A DNA stretch of 64,000 bases from NCBI RefSeq assembly GCF_018991925.1, contig NW_024737042.1:17823287-17887286 (forward strand), given 5' to 3'. How positions within the stretch are numbered: position 1 is the first letter of the stretch; each line of letters begins with the position of its first letter. A model generated the notes under the pieces. The model did not search any database and was not told where the DNA came from. It saw only the letters and a list, made by a program, of their open reading frames with translations. The position numbers and the translations under genes are program-made. The DNA is from Homarus americanus. Lineage: Eukaryota > Arthropoda > Malacostraca > Decapoda > Nephropidae. Shown piece by piece: positions 1 to 11,800 of this stretch.

Positions 1-1565
1 CCACACTGAGTACTTCATCCACTGCCCGAAGAGACGCACTGCAGAGTCAGTAATCGGCCTGTAGGTCTTGATGTAGGGTCTCTGTACTTGAGTGGGAGTG
101 GCAGCTGGGGACCAGAGCACTGATAGGTGTGTGCTACACCCGATAGGAGTCATTGGTTGAGGTGGTTGGTACTGGTCAGCTAAGTCAGTTAAGATAAGGT
201 CAAGGGTATTTTGACCGTGTGTGGGGAAGTTCACAACTTGTGATAGTGACAGCTGGTCCTGGATATCAGTGGTGTCAATTTCATTATAATCCCCACATAA
301 TACTAACTTGGCACATGGGTACCTAACTCTGAGGTGGTCTGAGGTGGTAATGAGATGATTGATAAGAGTGTCTCTGGTGGGTGAGCGAGGCGGATGGTAT
401 GCCACACAGATTATGATGGAAGCAGTGTGGCGCGGGTGGGCCCGTGGCACAACACATACAACACGTACCCACAATGCTTCCACATCTGCTGGGACTTGAA
501 CTTCCAGGCGTGATGGGCGTAGGTCATCTTGACAGAAGAGGGCAACGCCCCCACCGCGTCTATGTGAACGAAGGTGATGAAAGAGTTGATATCCCTCAAT
601 ATGACACGTTTCAGGCACAATTTGCCAAGCCTCACATATGGCAACGACGCTCGCGGCGGCTGACCTGACTGTAGTTGCCAGCTCGTCAAACTTGTTAGCT
701 AGGGAAGTGACGTTGGATAGCAGTAGAGACGGGAGATCATACCATATCCGTGGAACTTCAGTGTAGTGGTACAGTCTGTCAGGGGTGGGTTTCTCGGGTT
801 TCCTAGTGGAGGTTACGGTCCTAATGGGCTTATGTGTATGACGGCCCTGTCTACGGCTACGCGCATGGAATATGTTCAGTGACTTGAGTCACGCGATAAC
901 ACTGTCATCAGGATAACCGTTCCCACGCTTTAGATGGTACAGCGTGCGTCGGGAGTAAGTGATTGGTGGCCATCTGTTGATATCTGTTGTGGGCGGACGG
1001 AAGTGTTTGTCTCCGGTGGCCATAAAGTCACTGACGGCACTTTGAGGGCCACTGACACTGGTAGACATCTGTTAATATTTGTCAGTCGAAAAGACCGTGG
1101 ATCTTTGTCCCTGGTGCTTGGGGTCGTCGACACAGTTTTCACGATATATGTAAACACCGCGGTGGTCCTTGTCACTGGCACTTTCAAGGTGACCGATAAA
1201 GTGCCCACTGTCTGACTTTTCCTTGGGGTGCACTATCGGAGCACTGTATGATAATCACTTATTGCACTGATGACTTGAATGTTTTGCTGAGAAAGTCCCA
1301 GTCAGGTTAGGTCGGGTCCAGTCACACTCAGTATTACACTGCTGTGCTTTTGTGCTTTTCCTTAAGTGCACTATAGGAACACTGCTCGGTAATCAATCGT
1401 TCACTAATCACTAGAATGTTTTGCTGAATAGATCCCGGTGTAGTAAGGCTGGTAGGGCGTTGGGATATAGCAGGGGGAGGGGGCAGGGCCAAACAGACTC
1501 GGCCTGGCTGCTAAAACCGGGAGCGCCATCGGGGCACGTCTTGTCACACCGACGGTTGACAAGAT
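1..1565 (-). mobile_element. LINE-A copy 1: 5' part of a non-LTR retrotransposon, cut by the window edge
   Basis: This is homologous to the LINE at 36401-38763, with the same order of landmarks and scattered substitutions and indels. Read on the minus strand it contains the 5' leader (about 1130-1565) and the apurinic-type endonuclease part of the ORF, including the CEAW and CGD-type segments seen intact in the other copy. The 5' end is placed at 1565 because identity with the copy ending at 38763 stops there, right after the shared GGTTGACAAG. Small indels, for example around 440-460, break the frame, so only short ORF pieces remain. The 3' part lies outside the window. It abuts the RNase H LINE at 1566. 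Confidence 0.85.
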
Positions 1566-2522
1566 ATGTTGACAATACCGACGTGTCGGCCTAAAAAATT
1601 AATTATACAAAGCATTTATCTCCAACACACTGCCAAATTGAGAGCTCTTGAGCACATACACACTCTACAGACTGATGATAATATCACACAGACCATCTAC
1701 ACTGATGGATCTCTTAACACCGCCTGTGGGAGGGCTGGAAGTGCTATTGTTGTGACTCAACCTGACGGTAATATAATTGAGAAAGGAGCTAGAATTAACA
1801 ACTGGGCATCCACTCTACAAACTGAATTAGTTGCCATACTCACAGCTATTAAATTCATTGAAACCACTGTTACTGACAGTCTCATCATCACTGACTCTCT
1901 ATCCTCACTACTTGCCCTTGGCACCCTCGACTCAGGTTGTCACGCTCTTGTCTCTGAAGCCAGACACAAATATGCGTGTCTTGTTGACCGGGGTGTCAAG
2001 GTCAAACTGTTGTGGATCCATTCTCACATAGGCCTCATAAAACATGACAGAGTTCATGCTCTCTCCAAACTCGCGTCTAACAAAGACACCGTTGAATACA
2101 ATTTGGGTCTGTCAAAAAGAACTGTAATTAGGAAAGAACTTATTGATGAGTTTGACGCATGTAGACAAGTGCAAACAGGCACTAGTCGATCCATTGGTTA
2201 CCATGATGAGATGTATCAAGTGAAACATGTATATGGAGCAAGTAACAAGATCACTAGATTACAAGATGTTGTAACCGCTAGATTAAGGTTAGGATATAAG
2301 TACCTTTGGCAGTATGTTCCTCAAGCAGATGTAAACAAAACTAAATGTAAAGTGTGTGGCCATACATATGGCCACACACTTGAACACTACGTCCTCTACT
2401 GTGTGAAGATAGAACCTTTTAGGGACAGGTCCAAGCACACTGTGTGTGAAATGGCACAACACTTCATGTCTAATGGCAAGATAGCCGACATATTAAGATT
2501 GTATCCACTTTTTTGCACTTAG
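1566..2522 (+). pseudogene. Fragment of LINE polyprotein: RNase H domain plus C-terminal Cys/His motif
   Basis: The 318-residue open frame shows the RNase H core: YTDGS near residue 46 (first Asp), TELVAI near 87 (Glu) and ITDSLSS near 108 (second Asp), followed by an IHSHIGL segment. In active enzymes the next motif is usually G-N-E-x-x-D. Here it reads KHDRVHALSK, so the last catalytic Asp appears to be His. A C-x2-C-x12-H-x4-C cluster (CKVCG to YC) near residues 263-283 matches the zinc-knuckle-like end of such polyproteins. It lacks an RT and is a 5'-truncated piece; the ATG at 1566 is unlikely to be a natural start. In a live element this domain would remove RNA from the RNA-DNA hybrid during target-primed reverse transcription. 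Confidence 0.75.
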
Positions 2523-2825
2523 TAACTATATCAATTCTCATGTACAGAACCAAATACGCAATGTGCTTGAATACCTCTAACGTAAATGTGAATAACAAAG
2601 TGGGAGGCCAGACATACTGCCTCACACGCCTGTACTCACGCATTTGTGAATAAGTTACCCTTTATGTATAGAACTAAACAAATAATGTAAATGAAATACT
2701 GTGTAACATTCAGTGCCATAATATCCTGACAATGGGGGTTAATTATTATGACCCTTTGTAAACCCTACTCTGTAATCCTTTTGCGCTACCGCTCACAGGA
2801 TGAGTGTGGGGTGCACAATAAAGTA

Positions 2826-2840
2826 GCCGCTGTAAGCGGC
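2826..2840 (+). other. 3'-terminal hairpin of LINE-H copy 1
   Basis: A perfect 6-bp GCCGCT/AGCGGC stem with a GTA loop lies just before the A-rich tail. In copy 2 (29954-29968) the same hairpin has one mismatch (AGAGGC). Several LINE families use a 3' stem-loop as the RT recognition element, so a similar role is inferred here. Confidence 0.5.
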
Positions 2841-2852
2841 AAAATAAAAAAA

Positions 2853-3045
2853 TCAACCCAACACACCACACCATCCCAGCCCAACACACCACACCACACC
2901 AACCCAGCCCAACACAGTCCAATACACAAGCCAAACACACCAACCCAACCCAACACATCAACCCAACCCACCAACCCAGCCCAAGACACCAACCCAGGCC
3001 AACCACACAAACCCAGCCAACACTTCAACCCAGCCCAACACCCTG
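2853..3045. repeat. CCCAACACACCAA-type minisatellite, block 1
   Basis: Imperfect tandem units built from AACCCAGCCCAACACACC. Open frames on both strands here (for example 2748-3188) only reflect low complexity. From 3046 to 3837 I see pyrimidine- and purine-rich low-complexity DNA and no convincing gene. Confidence 0.85.
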
Positions 3046-3652
3046 AAATAAATAAGGTATTATTTCCGTTTATTTCTCTATTTACTTACTATTACTTTTC
3101 TCTGCTTCTCTTCTTTTATCTTTCATTCCATTTTCTTATTCTTAACTTTTCTTTCTTTCTTTGTACTAGTGAGAGAGGGGGGAGGTAAGAAGAGAGGAGG
3201 GAAGGAGGAGGGAAGGACTGTGATTGAGGGAGGGCGGCCGGTTTGTGGTTAATGAGCCACCCTCGCACCAGGGGGAGAGGGGAGAAGAAGGACGCATGGA
3301 AGTGGCCGATAATAACTGTAGGAATAAGTATATCACGCACTAACATAATACTAAGAAATATGCGAGAGTTATGTTGTTACTCATGGGGTCACCGTATACC
3401 ACATAGACACTTATGAGGAATACTCTACTCCATACACAGAAGGGAATTGAGAACTATTCTTAACGGTTGTTCGTTTATTAACGACGTTTTTAAGGATGAA
3501 CAATTACAATTTCATAATGTAGGGCAAAGGGAGTTTAGCAAAGGGTACACTTATTTATATATATCTCGCCATGTTGAACCCACTGACACACAAACATGCC
3601 TACATTTAAGCACTTCCAAACACTTGCTGCCTGGTACTAAACTTTAGTGTTC

Positions 3653-3684
3653 AGCCAATCAGCCCAGTTATGCCTATGACGTCA
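3653..3684 (+). promoter_or_regulatory. CCAAT box followed by a full CRE palindrome
   Basis: AGCCAATC at 3653-3660 is followed 17 bp later by TGACGTCA at 3677-3684. The pair is typical of animal promoters, but no supported gene lies downstream, only minisatellite, so function is uncertain and it may belong to a buried repeat. Confidence 0.25.
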
Positions 3685-3837
3685 CACTCACACTGATTGA
3701 CTTACGTTGAAGGCACCGTCAGGGCACTGTTAGCTTGGCGGGCGGCAAGGCAGGGAGTTTTGGTGGGAATACATACAGTATATATTTTCTCTACAGCATG
3801 ACACAATTTACTCTAAAAATCATGGCACTGTTACAAC

Positions 3838-4600
3838 ACCATACCACCCCAACACACAACACCAACCCAGCCCAACATACCAACCCAGCCCAACATACCA
3901 ACCCAGCCCAACACACAACACCAACCCAGTCCAACACACCCAACACACTAACCCATCTCAACACACTAACCCAGCCCAACACACAATACCAACCCAGCCC
4001 AACACACCTCACCAGCCCAACACACCACATCAACCCAGCCTAACACACCAACCTAGCTCTACACACCACACCAACCAAACCCAACACTAACCCAGCCCAA
4101 CACACAAAACCAACCCAGCCCAACACACGAGCCCAACACACCACACTAACCCAACACACCAACCCAGCCCAACAAACCGCACCAACCAAGCTCAACATAC
4201 CACACCAGCTAAATACACACCAACTAAGCCCGGGCCAAAACACAACACCATCCCAACCAAACCCACCAACTCAACTCATCCAAACACACCACACTACACC
4301 AAGCCAGTTCATCACACCAAGCCAGTTCAACATACCAAACCCTCCAACACACTACACCAACCCAGCCCAACACACCAACTCCGCACAGCCCAGCACACCA
4401 ACTCAACCAGACCCTACACACCACACCAACCCACCCCAGCCTAACATACCACACCAACCCAGCCCAACCCACCCCACCAGCTAAACCCAGCCCTTAACAC
4501 CAACTCAACCAAGCCCTTAACACCACACCAACCCACCAGATCAAACCAACCCAACACACCACACCACACCACGCCAAAACCAACCCAACATGATCTGGTC
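3838..4600. repeat. CCCAACACACCAA-type minisatellite, block 2
   Basis: About 760 bp of the same imperfect AACCCAGCCCAACACACC unit as block 1. A short further run lies at 4745-4815, after an intervening segment in which a phrase containing GTGATTCTTGGTGCCAT occurs twice (about 4680 and 4830). The opposite strand gives Trp/Gly/Leu-rich open frames that are artefacts. Confidence 0.85.
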
Positions 4601-4919
4601 TTTTATACGCGCCCGCCACTCACTCTTCAGATGTCTGTAGTCTTCAATATCCAGGATCATCAAACAACCCAATAACGTTCGTGATTCTTGGTGCCATTCA
4701 ACTACCATTTCGGATGTCACCAGTATTTGCTTACCAGGATCACGAAGCCAACACATCACACCAACCCAACACACCACATCAACCCAGCCCAACACACCAA
4801 CCCAGCCTAATCCAACCTGTCCTGGTCCGTGATTCTTGGTGCCATCCGCTCACCCTTCGGATGTCACCATGTCACCCACTTGGTAGTGTAATTTCACCCC
4901 CCGTCTGGTCCTTTCCTTT

Positions 4920-5470
4920 ACTTGAACTTCATGGCTTAATCTCGCAGTTTAATTTCATAGCTGAGCTTAACAACGTAACCCTATAGTTTATTTTCACAGC
5001 TTAACCCCATTATTTTATCTTCACAGCTTAACCTTATAGTATATCTTCACAGCTTAACTTTACAATTTAACTTTATAAATGAACCTCACTGATTAACCCA
5101 ATGGTTTATTTTCACAACTTAACCCAATTGTTTTATTTTCACAGCTTAACCATATAGTTTATCTTCACAATTTAACCCTTTGGTATTTCTTCAGCTTAAC
5201 CTCATAGCTTTATTTCATTACCTATACTCAGAGCTTAACCTCACAGCTTAACCTTGCACTTTAACTTCACAACTCAACCTCACAAAATAACCTCACAGCT
5301 TCACCGCGCAATTTAATCCAACAGCTTAACCTTACAAATTAACCACACAATTTAATTCAACAGCTTATAACCTTACAGCTTAACCTCACACCACAACCTC
5401 ACAATTTAACCTCACAACCTCACAATTTAACTGCACAACTTAACCTCATAATTTAACCTCACAGCTCTTA
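4920..5470. repeat. Degenerate tandem repeat of CAGCTTAACCTCACAATTTAACC type
   Basis: Roughly 20-24 bp units made of TTAACC(T)CA and CAGCTTAACC are repeated with much divergence for about 550 bp. No coding capacity was seen. Confidence 0.8.
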
Positions 5471-5507
5471 AGAATACATTTTCGACTATTACACATCGAC
5501 AGTATGG

Positions 5508-5534
5508 ACTCGTGAATCCGTAGCATTCACGAGT
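5508..5534. other. Perfect 10-bp inverted repeat (hairpin)
   Basis: ACTCGTGAAT and its reverse complement flank a 7-base spacer CCGTAGC. No flanking element explains it. Function unknown. Confidence 0.5.
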
Positions 5535-5716
5535 GAGGGAGAGACAGGGGCGATTTATAGGGGTGGAGAGGGTAAGGGTGTTCGGGTGCTATGGGATGGG
5601 GGAGGGTTAAGGAGTTACTTGTGCAGTTACAACGCCTTATTTATTAAGCAAGGATATAACTATGTAGGGCAAAACACAAATTATGCCTAGAATGTGTTTG
5701 TGGGACCGCACATTAG

Positions 5717-5790
5717 GGTTCTCACGTAATCTAGGGGTGCAGTTCTCATGTAATCTAGGAGTGCAGTTCTCACGTAATCTAGTGGTGATA
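5717..5790. repeat. 24-bp tandem repeat, three units
   Basis: The unit GTTCTCACGTAATCTAGGGG plus TGCA is repeated three times with few changes. The 24-bp period keeps a small frame open; it is not a supported gene. Confidence 0.75.
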
Positions 5791-6033
5791 GAGGACCGTC
5801 TAGAGTCTCAATATGGTTCCTTTTATGATTGGGTGACATTTATGACCCAATCAATAACGGATGTATTTGAATCTCTTTTCATAACTATTTACAAAAGCAT
5901 CTAATTGTTAATATAATGTAATTTATAATAAAATATTCCCAGGAAGTTAGCACACTACGTTTACTATAAATAATATTAATGTGTGAATGGCAATTGTAAG
6001 TCGGTCGGCAGCAATTCCACAAGTTACAAGCAT

Positions 6034-6245
6034 TTATTAATTTTTTTTTTTTTTTTTTTTACAGGGATTAGCCCACCCGGGCACAGGTCACTGACTCACA
6101 TCGGGGCCTGGGGGGGCGAAAACGTAATAATAATTACAATAATAATAATTATTAGTTCAAAGTTATTAAAATTTATAATAATTACAAAATTAAAAAATAA
6201 TAATAACAATAATAACTAATAATAATAATAATAATAACAATAAAG
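6034..6245 (-). repeat. Poly-T tract plus AT-rich microsatellite, possibly a minus-strand SINE/LINE end
   Basis: A run of about 22 T is followed by a short GC-rich segment (6062-6120) and then (AAT)n-like sequence. Read on the minus strand this is GC-rich sequence ending in poly-A, the layout of a retroposed short element. No A/B box or named family was recognised. Confidence 0.35.
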
Positions 6246-6305
6246 AACCATAAAGATATACAAAAATGAAAAAAAGATCAATAGTGAGAAACGATATATG
6301 TACAG

Positions 6306-8734
6306 TAGGGGGCAGCGAAATTTTGCTCAAAGCTGCACTCTTCAGGCATTGTTCCTTATACATATCTAAGACTCCATGCCAAATTTGAAGCTGATATGTC
6401 GAGGTTTAGTCTGCCGCATTTTCTACTGAAATTTTTAAATTTACCTACAGTACTAGCCAAACAGCCGCTGTGGCGGTGCAATGTTCTGTTCAGTGTTTAT
6501 CAACTTTTTTTTCATATCTCTTATTTCATTTAAGTTGTCTTGTCCTTGACCAGCGAGGTGATAGGAAGATGAAGATTGCAGGGGTTGACATGAAAGTGAC
6601 GAAGATGTGGGACAGAGTGACGGCAAGAGAGAAGCATGATGCGGACAGAGTTAGGAGACAGCTTGAGCAAAAACATAGATATCTGGTAGCTGGAGATATT
6701 CCTTATGTTGAGGATAATTCAGATGATTCAAGAGATATTCCTCTCGTCAATACTGATGCTGATTTTGTCCCTGATCCAAGGGCTCTGACAGACACCAGTT
6801 CACAGAACCGGACAAGACTCCCTACACTGGCTGCCGCTTGTGACCGATACTTGATTAGTGATTATGCTGGAGCTGCCATTGCTACTGCCACCTTAACTGA
6901 CTATGGCATTATCACAAAGGATGACAAGAGTCAGGTTATTGGACCACATAAGCTGCGGGATGCGAGACAAAAATACCGATTTAAGAGGCAAGAAATTGAG
7001 ATGGCTAGTTTAGATAATTTGACGTCACTCTATTTTGATGGTAAGAAGACCGCCACTCGTGTGATGATAAAGAATGAGAAGACCGAGAAATGGAGTTCGA
7101 GGATGATGGTGAAAGATCATTATGTCATCATGGTTGAGCCTGGCAATGAATATCTCACACATGTGACTCCCAAGACTGGACACGGAAAGCAGATTGCCAA
7201 AACTATTGACGAGTTTCAGGTGGAGAAAAATCTAACCCAGCAGCCCATTGTGTGTGTTGGTTGTGATGGAACCAATGTAAATGTAGGATCAGAAAATGGA
7301 GTCATTCATCATCTTGAAATGTTACTTGGTCACCCGCTCCATTATTTCATATGTCAGCTTCACGGAAATGAGCTGCCTTTCCGCGCAGTTTTTTATCACT
7401 ATGATGGTAAACCAAGTGGTCCTGAGCATTGGCGTGGTCCCATTGGAAAGCAGATCAAGGAGTCTTTGTCTGAGCTTCCAGTTGTCGCCTTCCAGCCAGT
7501 CAGTTTCCCTGATTTCCCTGTGTTTAATGATGAAGTGGAGAAAGATCTGTCCTGGGATCAGAAATACCTGTATAGGAATTGTAAAGGAGTTATCACAGGT
7601 GTTGTTGAAGATGACTTGGCTGCTATTGAGCCAGGTCCTCCCTGTGTGTCAAGGTGGAACACCTTATGGAGTAGAATCCTCAGGCTGTATGTAGCAACAT
7701 CAAGACCCAGCCATGAGTTGAAAAGAATTGTCATTACAATAATAAAGTTCAGTGCTCCAATGTGGTTTTACATCAAGATACACCCTTACGTAACACACGG
7801 CTCAAGGAACGTATTCCAGTCCCTGCTATATATGAAACACGTGAATAGTGAGGAGGAGACGATAGTGAAGAAGGCTGTCCAGAGAAATGCATACTTCGCC
7901 CACACAGATCAACTTCTTCTTGGTATGTGTGCAGATGAGGACATGACTGTTAGAGAAAAAGCTGTCTCAATGATAAGAAAAATTAGAGAGGAGAATCAGC
8001 AAAAGGAAGAATGCACTGGCAGATCTGAAGAGGAGGAGGAAGATTCTGATGCTGCTGTTGACGAGAATTTGTTAAACTATACTGATGAGGAGGGTAAAGA
8101 TGGAGATGGGAATGAGGATGTGCCTCCTGTAGTCAACATGAGAAAGGTGGTGACTCCGAAACTAAAGTGGCAAGCAAAAAACTATCATTCCATGATTAAC
8201 TGGAGGAATGAACTCAAGACTGAGCCTCCTTACATTGCTTCTCTGTCAAATCTACAGGTTAATGACATTCTTGAGACACCATTAGTGGTGCCCAAGTGGC
8301 CAAACAGCACTCAGGCGGTCGAGAGAGGCATAAAAGTGATGACTGAAGCTTGCACTGAAGTGACGGGATACGAATCGAGAGATGGATATATTAGGCAAAG
8401 ATTATTGTCTAGGAAAATGATGCCAAGGTTCCGCACAAAAAAGAATTTCAATATGAACTTGTAATGATTTTCTATACGGTGTACCTGTAAAATAACATGT
8501 GAATTAAATCGATGTCACCCATGTAAAATTTATCATTATCCTGGAAAACATTAAATGACACCTAATTTTTGGTATACTACACTAAAAGTTGACAAAAAGT
8601 CGTTCGCGATGCGGCAGGGTAAGTATGCATGAAATGGCATGAAATTTTGCACAGGTGTTTGTTACAGCCATACAAACGATGCCTGAAAAGTGCAGCCTGC
8701 AACTCAAATAAAAGTGTTTTTTCCCTGCCCCCTA
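6306..8734 (+). mobile_element. Family A DNA transposon, apparently complete (2.43 kb)
   Basis: Both ends show long imperfect terminal inverted repeats. The left begins TAGGGGGCAGCGAAA; the right, reversed, begins TAGGGGGCAGGGAAA. Matching inner blocks include GCTGCACT plus TTCAGGCAT. Inside is one long ORF that ends 270 bp before the right end. If the termini are TAGGG, the flanks ATGTACAG and TTGTACAG form an 8-bp target duplication with one mismatch. Because GTAC is palindromic, an alternative is CAGTAGGG ends with a TA duplication. The encoded protein is homologous to those of the elements at 8889-11907, 40575-43588 and 47982-51202. Confidence 0.8.
6569..8464 (+). CDS. Putative transposase of family A, RNase H-like (about 631 aa)
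   Basis: I use the first ATG in the long open frame (the frame itself is open from 6470). It is likely the DNA-cutting and joining enzyme of the surrounding element. Motifs with approximate residues from this ATG: YFDG near 155 (candidate first Asp); VGCDGTNVNVG near 232 (candidate second Asp); CQLHGNELPFR near 262; VSRWNTLW near 360; acidic, Glu-rich linker about 475-525; QAVERGIKVMTEA near 582 (candidate Glu); basic end with RDGYIRQRLLSRKMMPR. The order D, C-x2-H, R-W, E-R resembles hAT transposases, but I do not recognise the family. It aligns with family B proteins from the DFVPDP segment to the C-terminus and lacks their N-terminal Cys-rich part, so it may be N-terminally truncated or start in an upstream exon; acceptor-like CCTACAG at 6450 fits the latter. 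Intact frame, no internal stop. Confidence 0.7.
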   Translation: MKIAGVDMKVTKMWDRVTAREKHDADRVRRQLEQKHRYLVAGDIPYVEDNSDDSRDIPLVNTDADFVPDPRALTDTSSQNRTRLPTLAAACDRYLISDYAGAAIATATLTDYGIITKDDKSQVIGPHKLRDARQKYRFKRQEIEMASLDNLTSLYFDGKKTATRVMIKNEKTEKWSSRMMVKDHYVIMVEPGNEYLTHVTPKTGHGKQIAKTIDEFQVEKNLTQQPIVCVGCDGTNVNVGSENGVIHHLEMLLGHPLHYFICQLHGNELPFRAVFYHYDGKPSGPEHWRGPIGKQIKESLSELPVVAFQPVSFPDFPVFNDEVEKDLSWDQKYLYRNCKGVITGVVEDDLAAIEPGPPCVSRWNTLWSRILRLYVATSRPSHELKRIVITIIKFSAPMWFYIKIHPYVTHGSRNVFQSLLYMKHVNSEEETIVKKAVQRNAYFAHTDQLLLGMCADEDMTVREKAVSMIRKIREENQQKEECTGRSEEEEEDSDAAVDENLLNYTDEEGKDGDGNEDVPPVVNMRKVVTPKLKWQAKNYHSMINWRNELKTEPPYIASLSNLQVNDILETPLVVPKWPNSTQAVERGIKVMTEACTEVTGYESRDGYIRQRLLSRKMMPRFRTKKNFNMNL

Positions 8735-8888
8735 TTGTACAGTATGTTGTGTTGTCAGAGAAAGAGAAACAATTGAGAGCCTGCAATTGTATGTAAATAA
8801 GGCAGAGAGTCAGATCAGCAACCTGGGACTTGGTCACAATTTTTGTGAAGCCATATGGCAGCAGGGTCTACATATGACAATACATTAT

Positions 8889-11800
8889 TAGGGTGTGTCA
8901 TACGGAGGCGAATTTTTTTTTTTGAGTTTGAAAAATCGGCCCATGGTATTAATGATATGAAGAATCATGTGATATCTTCAGATTTGAAAAGTTTTCATTT
9001 TTTGCTAGGTAAATTTTAACTTGAAATCTTATGAAAATTCAGTATTCCCACCCTTTTACCAACACCACTAAATAGCTTATTTAAAGTAAAGTAAATGTAT
9101 CAGGTTAATTTATTAGGATGAAAATGATCCAGAATAGTGAAACGAATGATCTTGACACATTTATTAAATTTAATATTCCTTTAGAAAACAAAATCATCAA
9201 ATACAAAAACCGGTTTTACTACTACGACCCGGTGTTGCTGCACACCATAGAGAACATGTCTTTCTTGCTTCTGTTTCTACTCATCACCTCCCTGCTGACC
9301 ACCTGAGCTCGGATGTAGCCTTCCCTCCTCTCCTGGCTGTACACGTGACTGCTGGCCTCGCTCACTTGCTGTACACAACGCTCTATACTCTGGGTGTGCG
9401 AGGGCCAGGCAGGGACATGCATGGGGTTGTCCAGGAAAGCTCTGACTTGAACATTGGTGAGGCTGCAGGTAAGAGGGGGCTCACTGCCAGCCTGGATGTT
9501 ATCCAGATCTATGAGATCAGTGAGGGTCTTGGCACCTAGATTGACTTCAGGAGTCTTCCTGACCCTGAAGGAATCGTCACCAACTGATTCGTCATGCCCA
9601 GATCCTCTCATAAGTCTCATATCCAAGATCTTTTTGACTGCCACTCTTCTCTCCTCCTCATCCTTACTGCAGAGCATTGTCTGCAGAACTGCCTCGGGAT
9701 GAGCATACCAGGAAGATCTCCTCACAGTCTGCTCCACAATCTGAACAACCTTCCTTGGCTGACTCCTCAGGAGCTCAAGCTGGAAGAGAACATGCCTCGG
9801 ACCTTCGGAGAACATGACTTGACCTTGGTGTTGAACCAATTTGGCAAATAGACACTCACGATGAATTGGACAATAAGTCTCAGGTTGTGAAGCTGGTTCC
9901 CTTTCAGTTTATCATGAGCGACCCAAATTCTGCAGAACCTGAGAGCCGTTGTGAGCCACCTAGAATGTGAGACTGGACCTATCTGCAGGTAAGCAAGTCT
10001 ATCAGGCATGACCCCAGTTTTGATGGCACTGCAAATCATGTAACCATAGTACTGGTCAGTACTCAGGTCGTCAATGACAGTATGTGCAAGCTCAACACGT
10101 GGAGGGCCAACTGTGACTTTTTCAAAGCTCGGATTTATTTCTAACTCAGTGGCAGAGTCCAGCATCTTGCCAAGAGGACCAGACCATCTGTTTGAAAGAG
10201 TCTTGCCATCCAGCTCCTGGATCAGATGTCTGAGTGGCAACTCGTTGGTGTGGAGGTCACAAACAATCCAGACCAGCTTCCTCCCAATCTTCCGCTCTAT
10301 CCACTGTATGACCCCCCTTGCCACCCTGTGTTCGTGTTGGTGCTGTCCCCTCCAATGGCTGCAGGGTCTGGTCTACGTTCCTCTCTCTGAGCCAGTTCAC
10401 AATGATATCTGCCACTACCTCAGCTGGTTTCCTGATGTCATCTTTCTCTGGAGTGAAATGCCACAAATACTTCCCTCCTGGTTCACTGCAGCAGGAGTAG
10501 TGTTCCTCCTTCACCATGGCAGGGAACAACTTGTCAAAATCTCCAACTTTCATGAACACTTTAGTGTCATCCCTTCTCCCATCAAAGAACAAACAATTGA
10601 TTCCATTTTCTCTTATCCCCTTATCAAACTCCTCTTCTAGGTTACTGACAAGTTTCTCCTGAGCTCTCCTTACTTTGTTATGATCTATCACCAGGTGAAC
10701 ATCATCAGGTGTTATCAAACCACCGTCAATCCAGGCAGCTGTTGCTATCTCTGCAGTTTCTCTGAGACCAGTGTGGTGTCGCATGCTGGCCAGAGCTATG
10801 CTCAGGATATCTTTCCTATTTCGAATCTTATGCCTGGAAGGTTTGGGATCATTATTTTCTGGGTTAGGGACAAAGTCACCATTCTCCTGGTCAGCACTCG
10901 GATCAGCCATGGGGAAGTCATTAAACTCTGAATCAGCTTGGCTCCAATCATCGGCCTTTTTTACCTCACCCTGGGCCTTCTCAAGTCTCTTTTCCTCGGC
11001 AACTCTTCTCCTCTTCTGTCTCTCTGTGGCAGCCTCCTGTCTCTTGGACTCCGGAATATCTTGGCTAGAAATCATGAGAGCCCCTATACTGCCAGTCTTC
11101 TCTCTCTGTGCTTTGACAAATGCCAGTTCGATCACAGGAATCTTCAGTTCACGCTTGCAAATACAGGAGATGTGGGACTCGGATTTACAGTCACGATCGC
11201 ATCCAAACTCAGGACAGAGAACAATTGGGCACTTGCAAGTAATTATGTCAAATAACTGGTCCAGTTGCTTGGCAAAGCTGTCCTTAACTGCAAGTTTTCC
11301 TCTCCCAAGAGAGATATCTCTTGCCTTTTCCCAACTGGCTAGCAGTCTCTCACTAATCTTCTTCTGACTTGTTATGACTGGAGGCTTGAACTGAGCGTTA
11401 GCCAGAGTGTACTGTGCCAAGACAGCTTTGTTCATATCACTGGCAATGTCTTTGTTTGTGTAAGTTCTTTGGTTCTTTTCACTGATTTGCCTGATTAAAA
11501 CACCGTATCTCAAAGCATCTCTCAATGTAGGCAACTCCGACTTCAGGAGCTCTCTCCCAGACCCAAGATAGTGACTGAGATGGCTGGATTTTTGGTTCCT
11601 CGTCCTGACACAAGCAGCCATCACCAAATATTATCAACTTATAAATGCATCAGAATCTGAAACAGAAAAAAATATTGTTAGTTGGGTTGTTAAAGAATGA
11701 AGTCAGAAAGCAATGTTCACTATTTAATTGTAATGCACTAATGCAGCTGTACGTTAGATTTTCGATAAATTTCACGCTAAAATTTACCTAGCAAAAGGTT

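Larger units (their letters stand above)
1566..2850 (+). mobile_element. LINE-H copy 1: 3' end of an RNase H-bearing non-LTR retrotransposon
   Basis: This segment holds the RNase H coding end (1566-2522), a 3' UTR of about 330 bp, a terminal GC hairpin at 2826-2840 and an A-rich tail. The same 3' end recurs at 29464-29975, which defines it as a repeat family. The endonuclease and RT portions are absent: the element is cut at 1566, exactly where the 5' end of LINE-A starts in the opposite orientation. I-, R1- and Jockey-like LINEs are among those known to carry RNase H after the RT. Clade assignment is not possible from this fragment. Confidence 0.75.

Noticed and set aside
10771..11367. 198-residue plus-strand frame opposite the family B transposase (also 41113-41454, minus)
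   Set aside because: It is an antisense shadow of the conserved coding frame, with no start context or known motif. It is conserved only because the opposite strand is.
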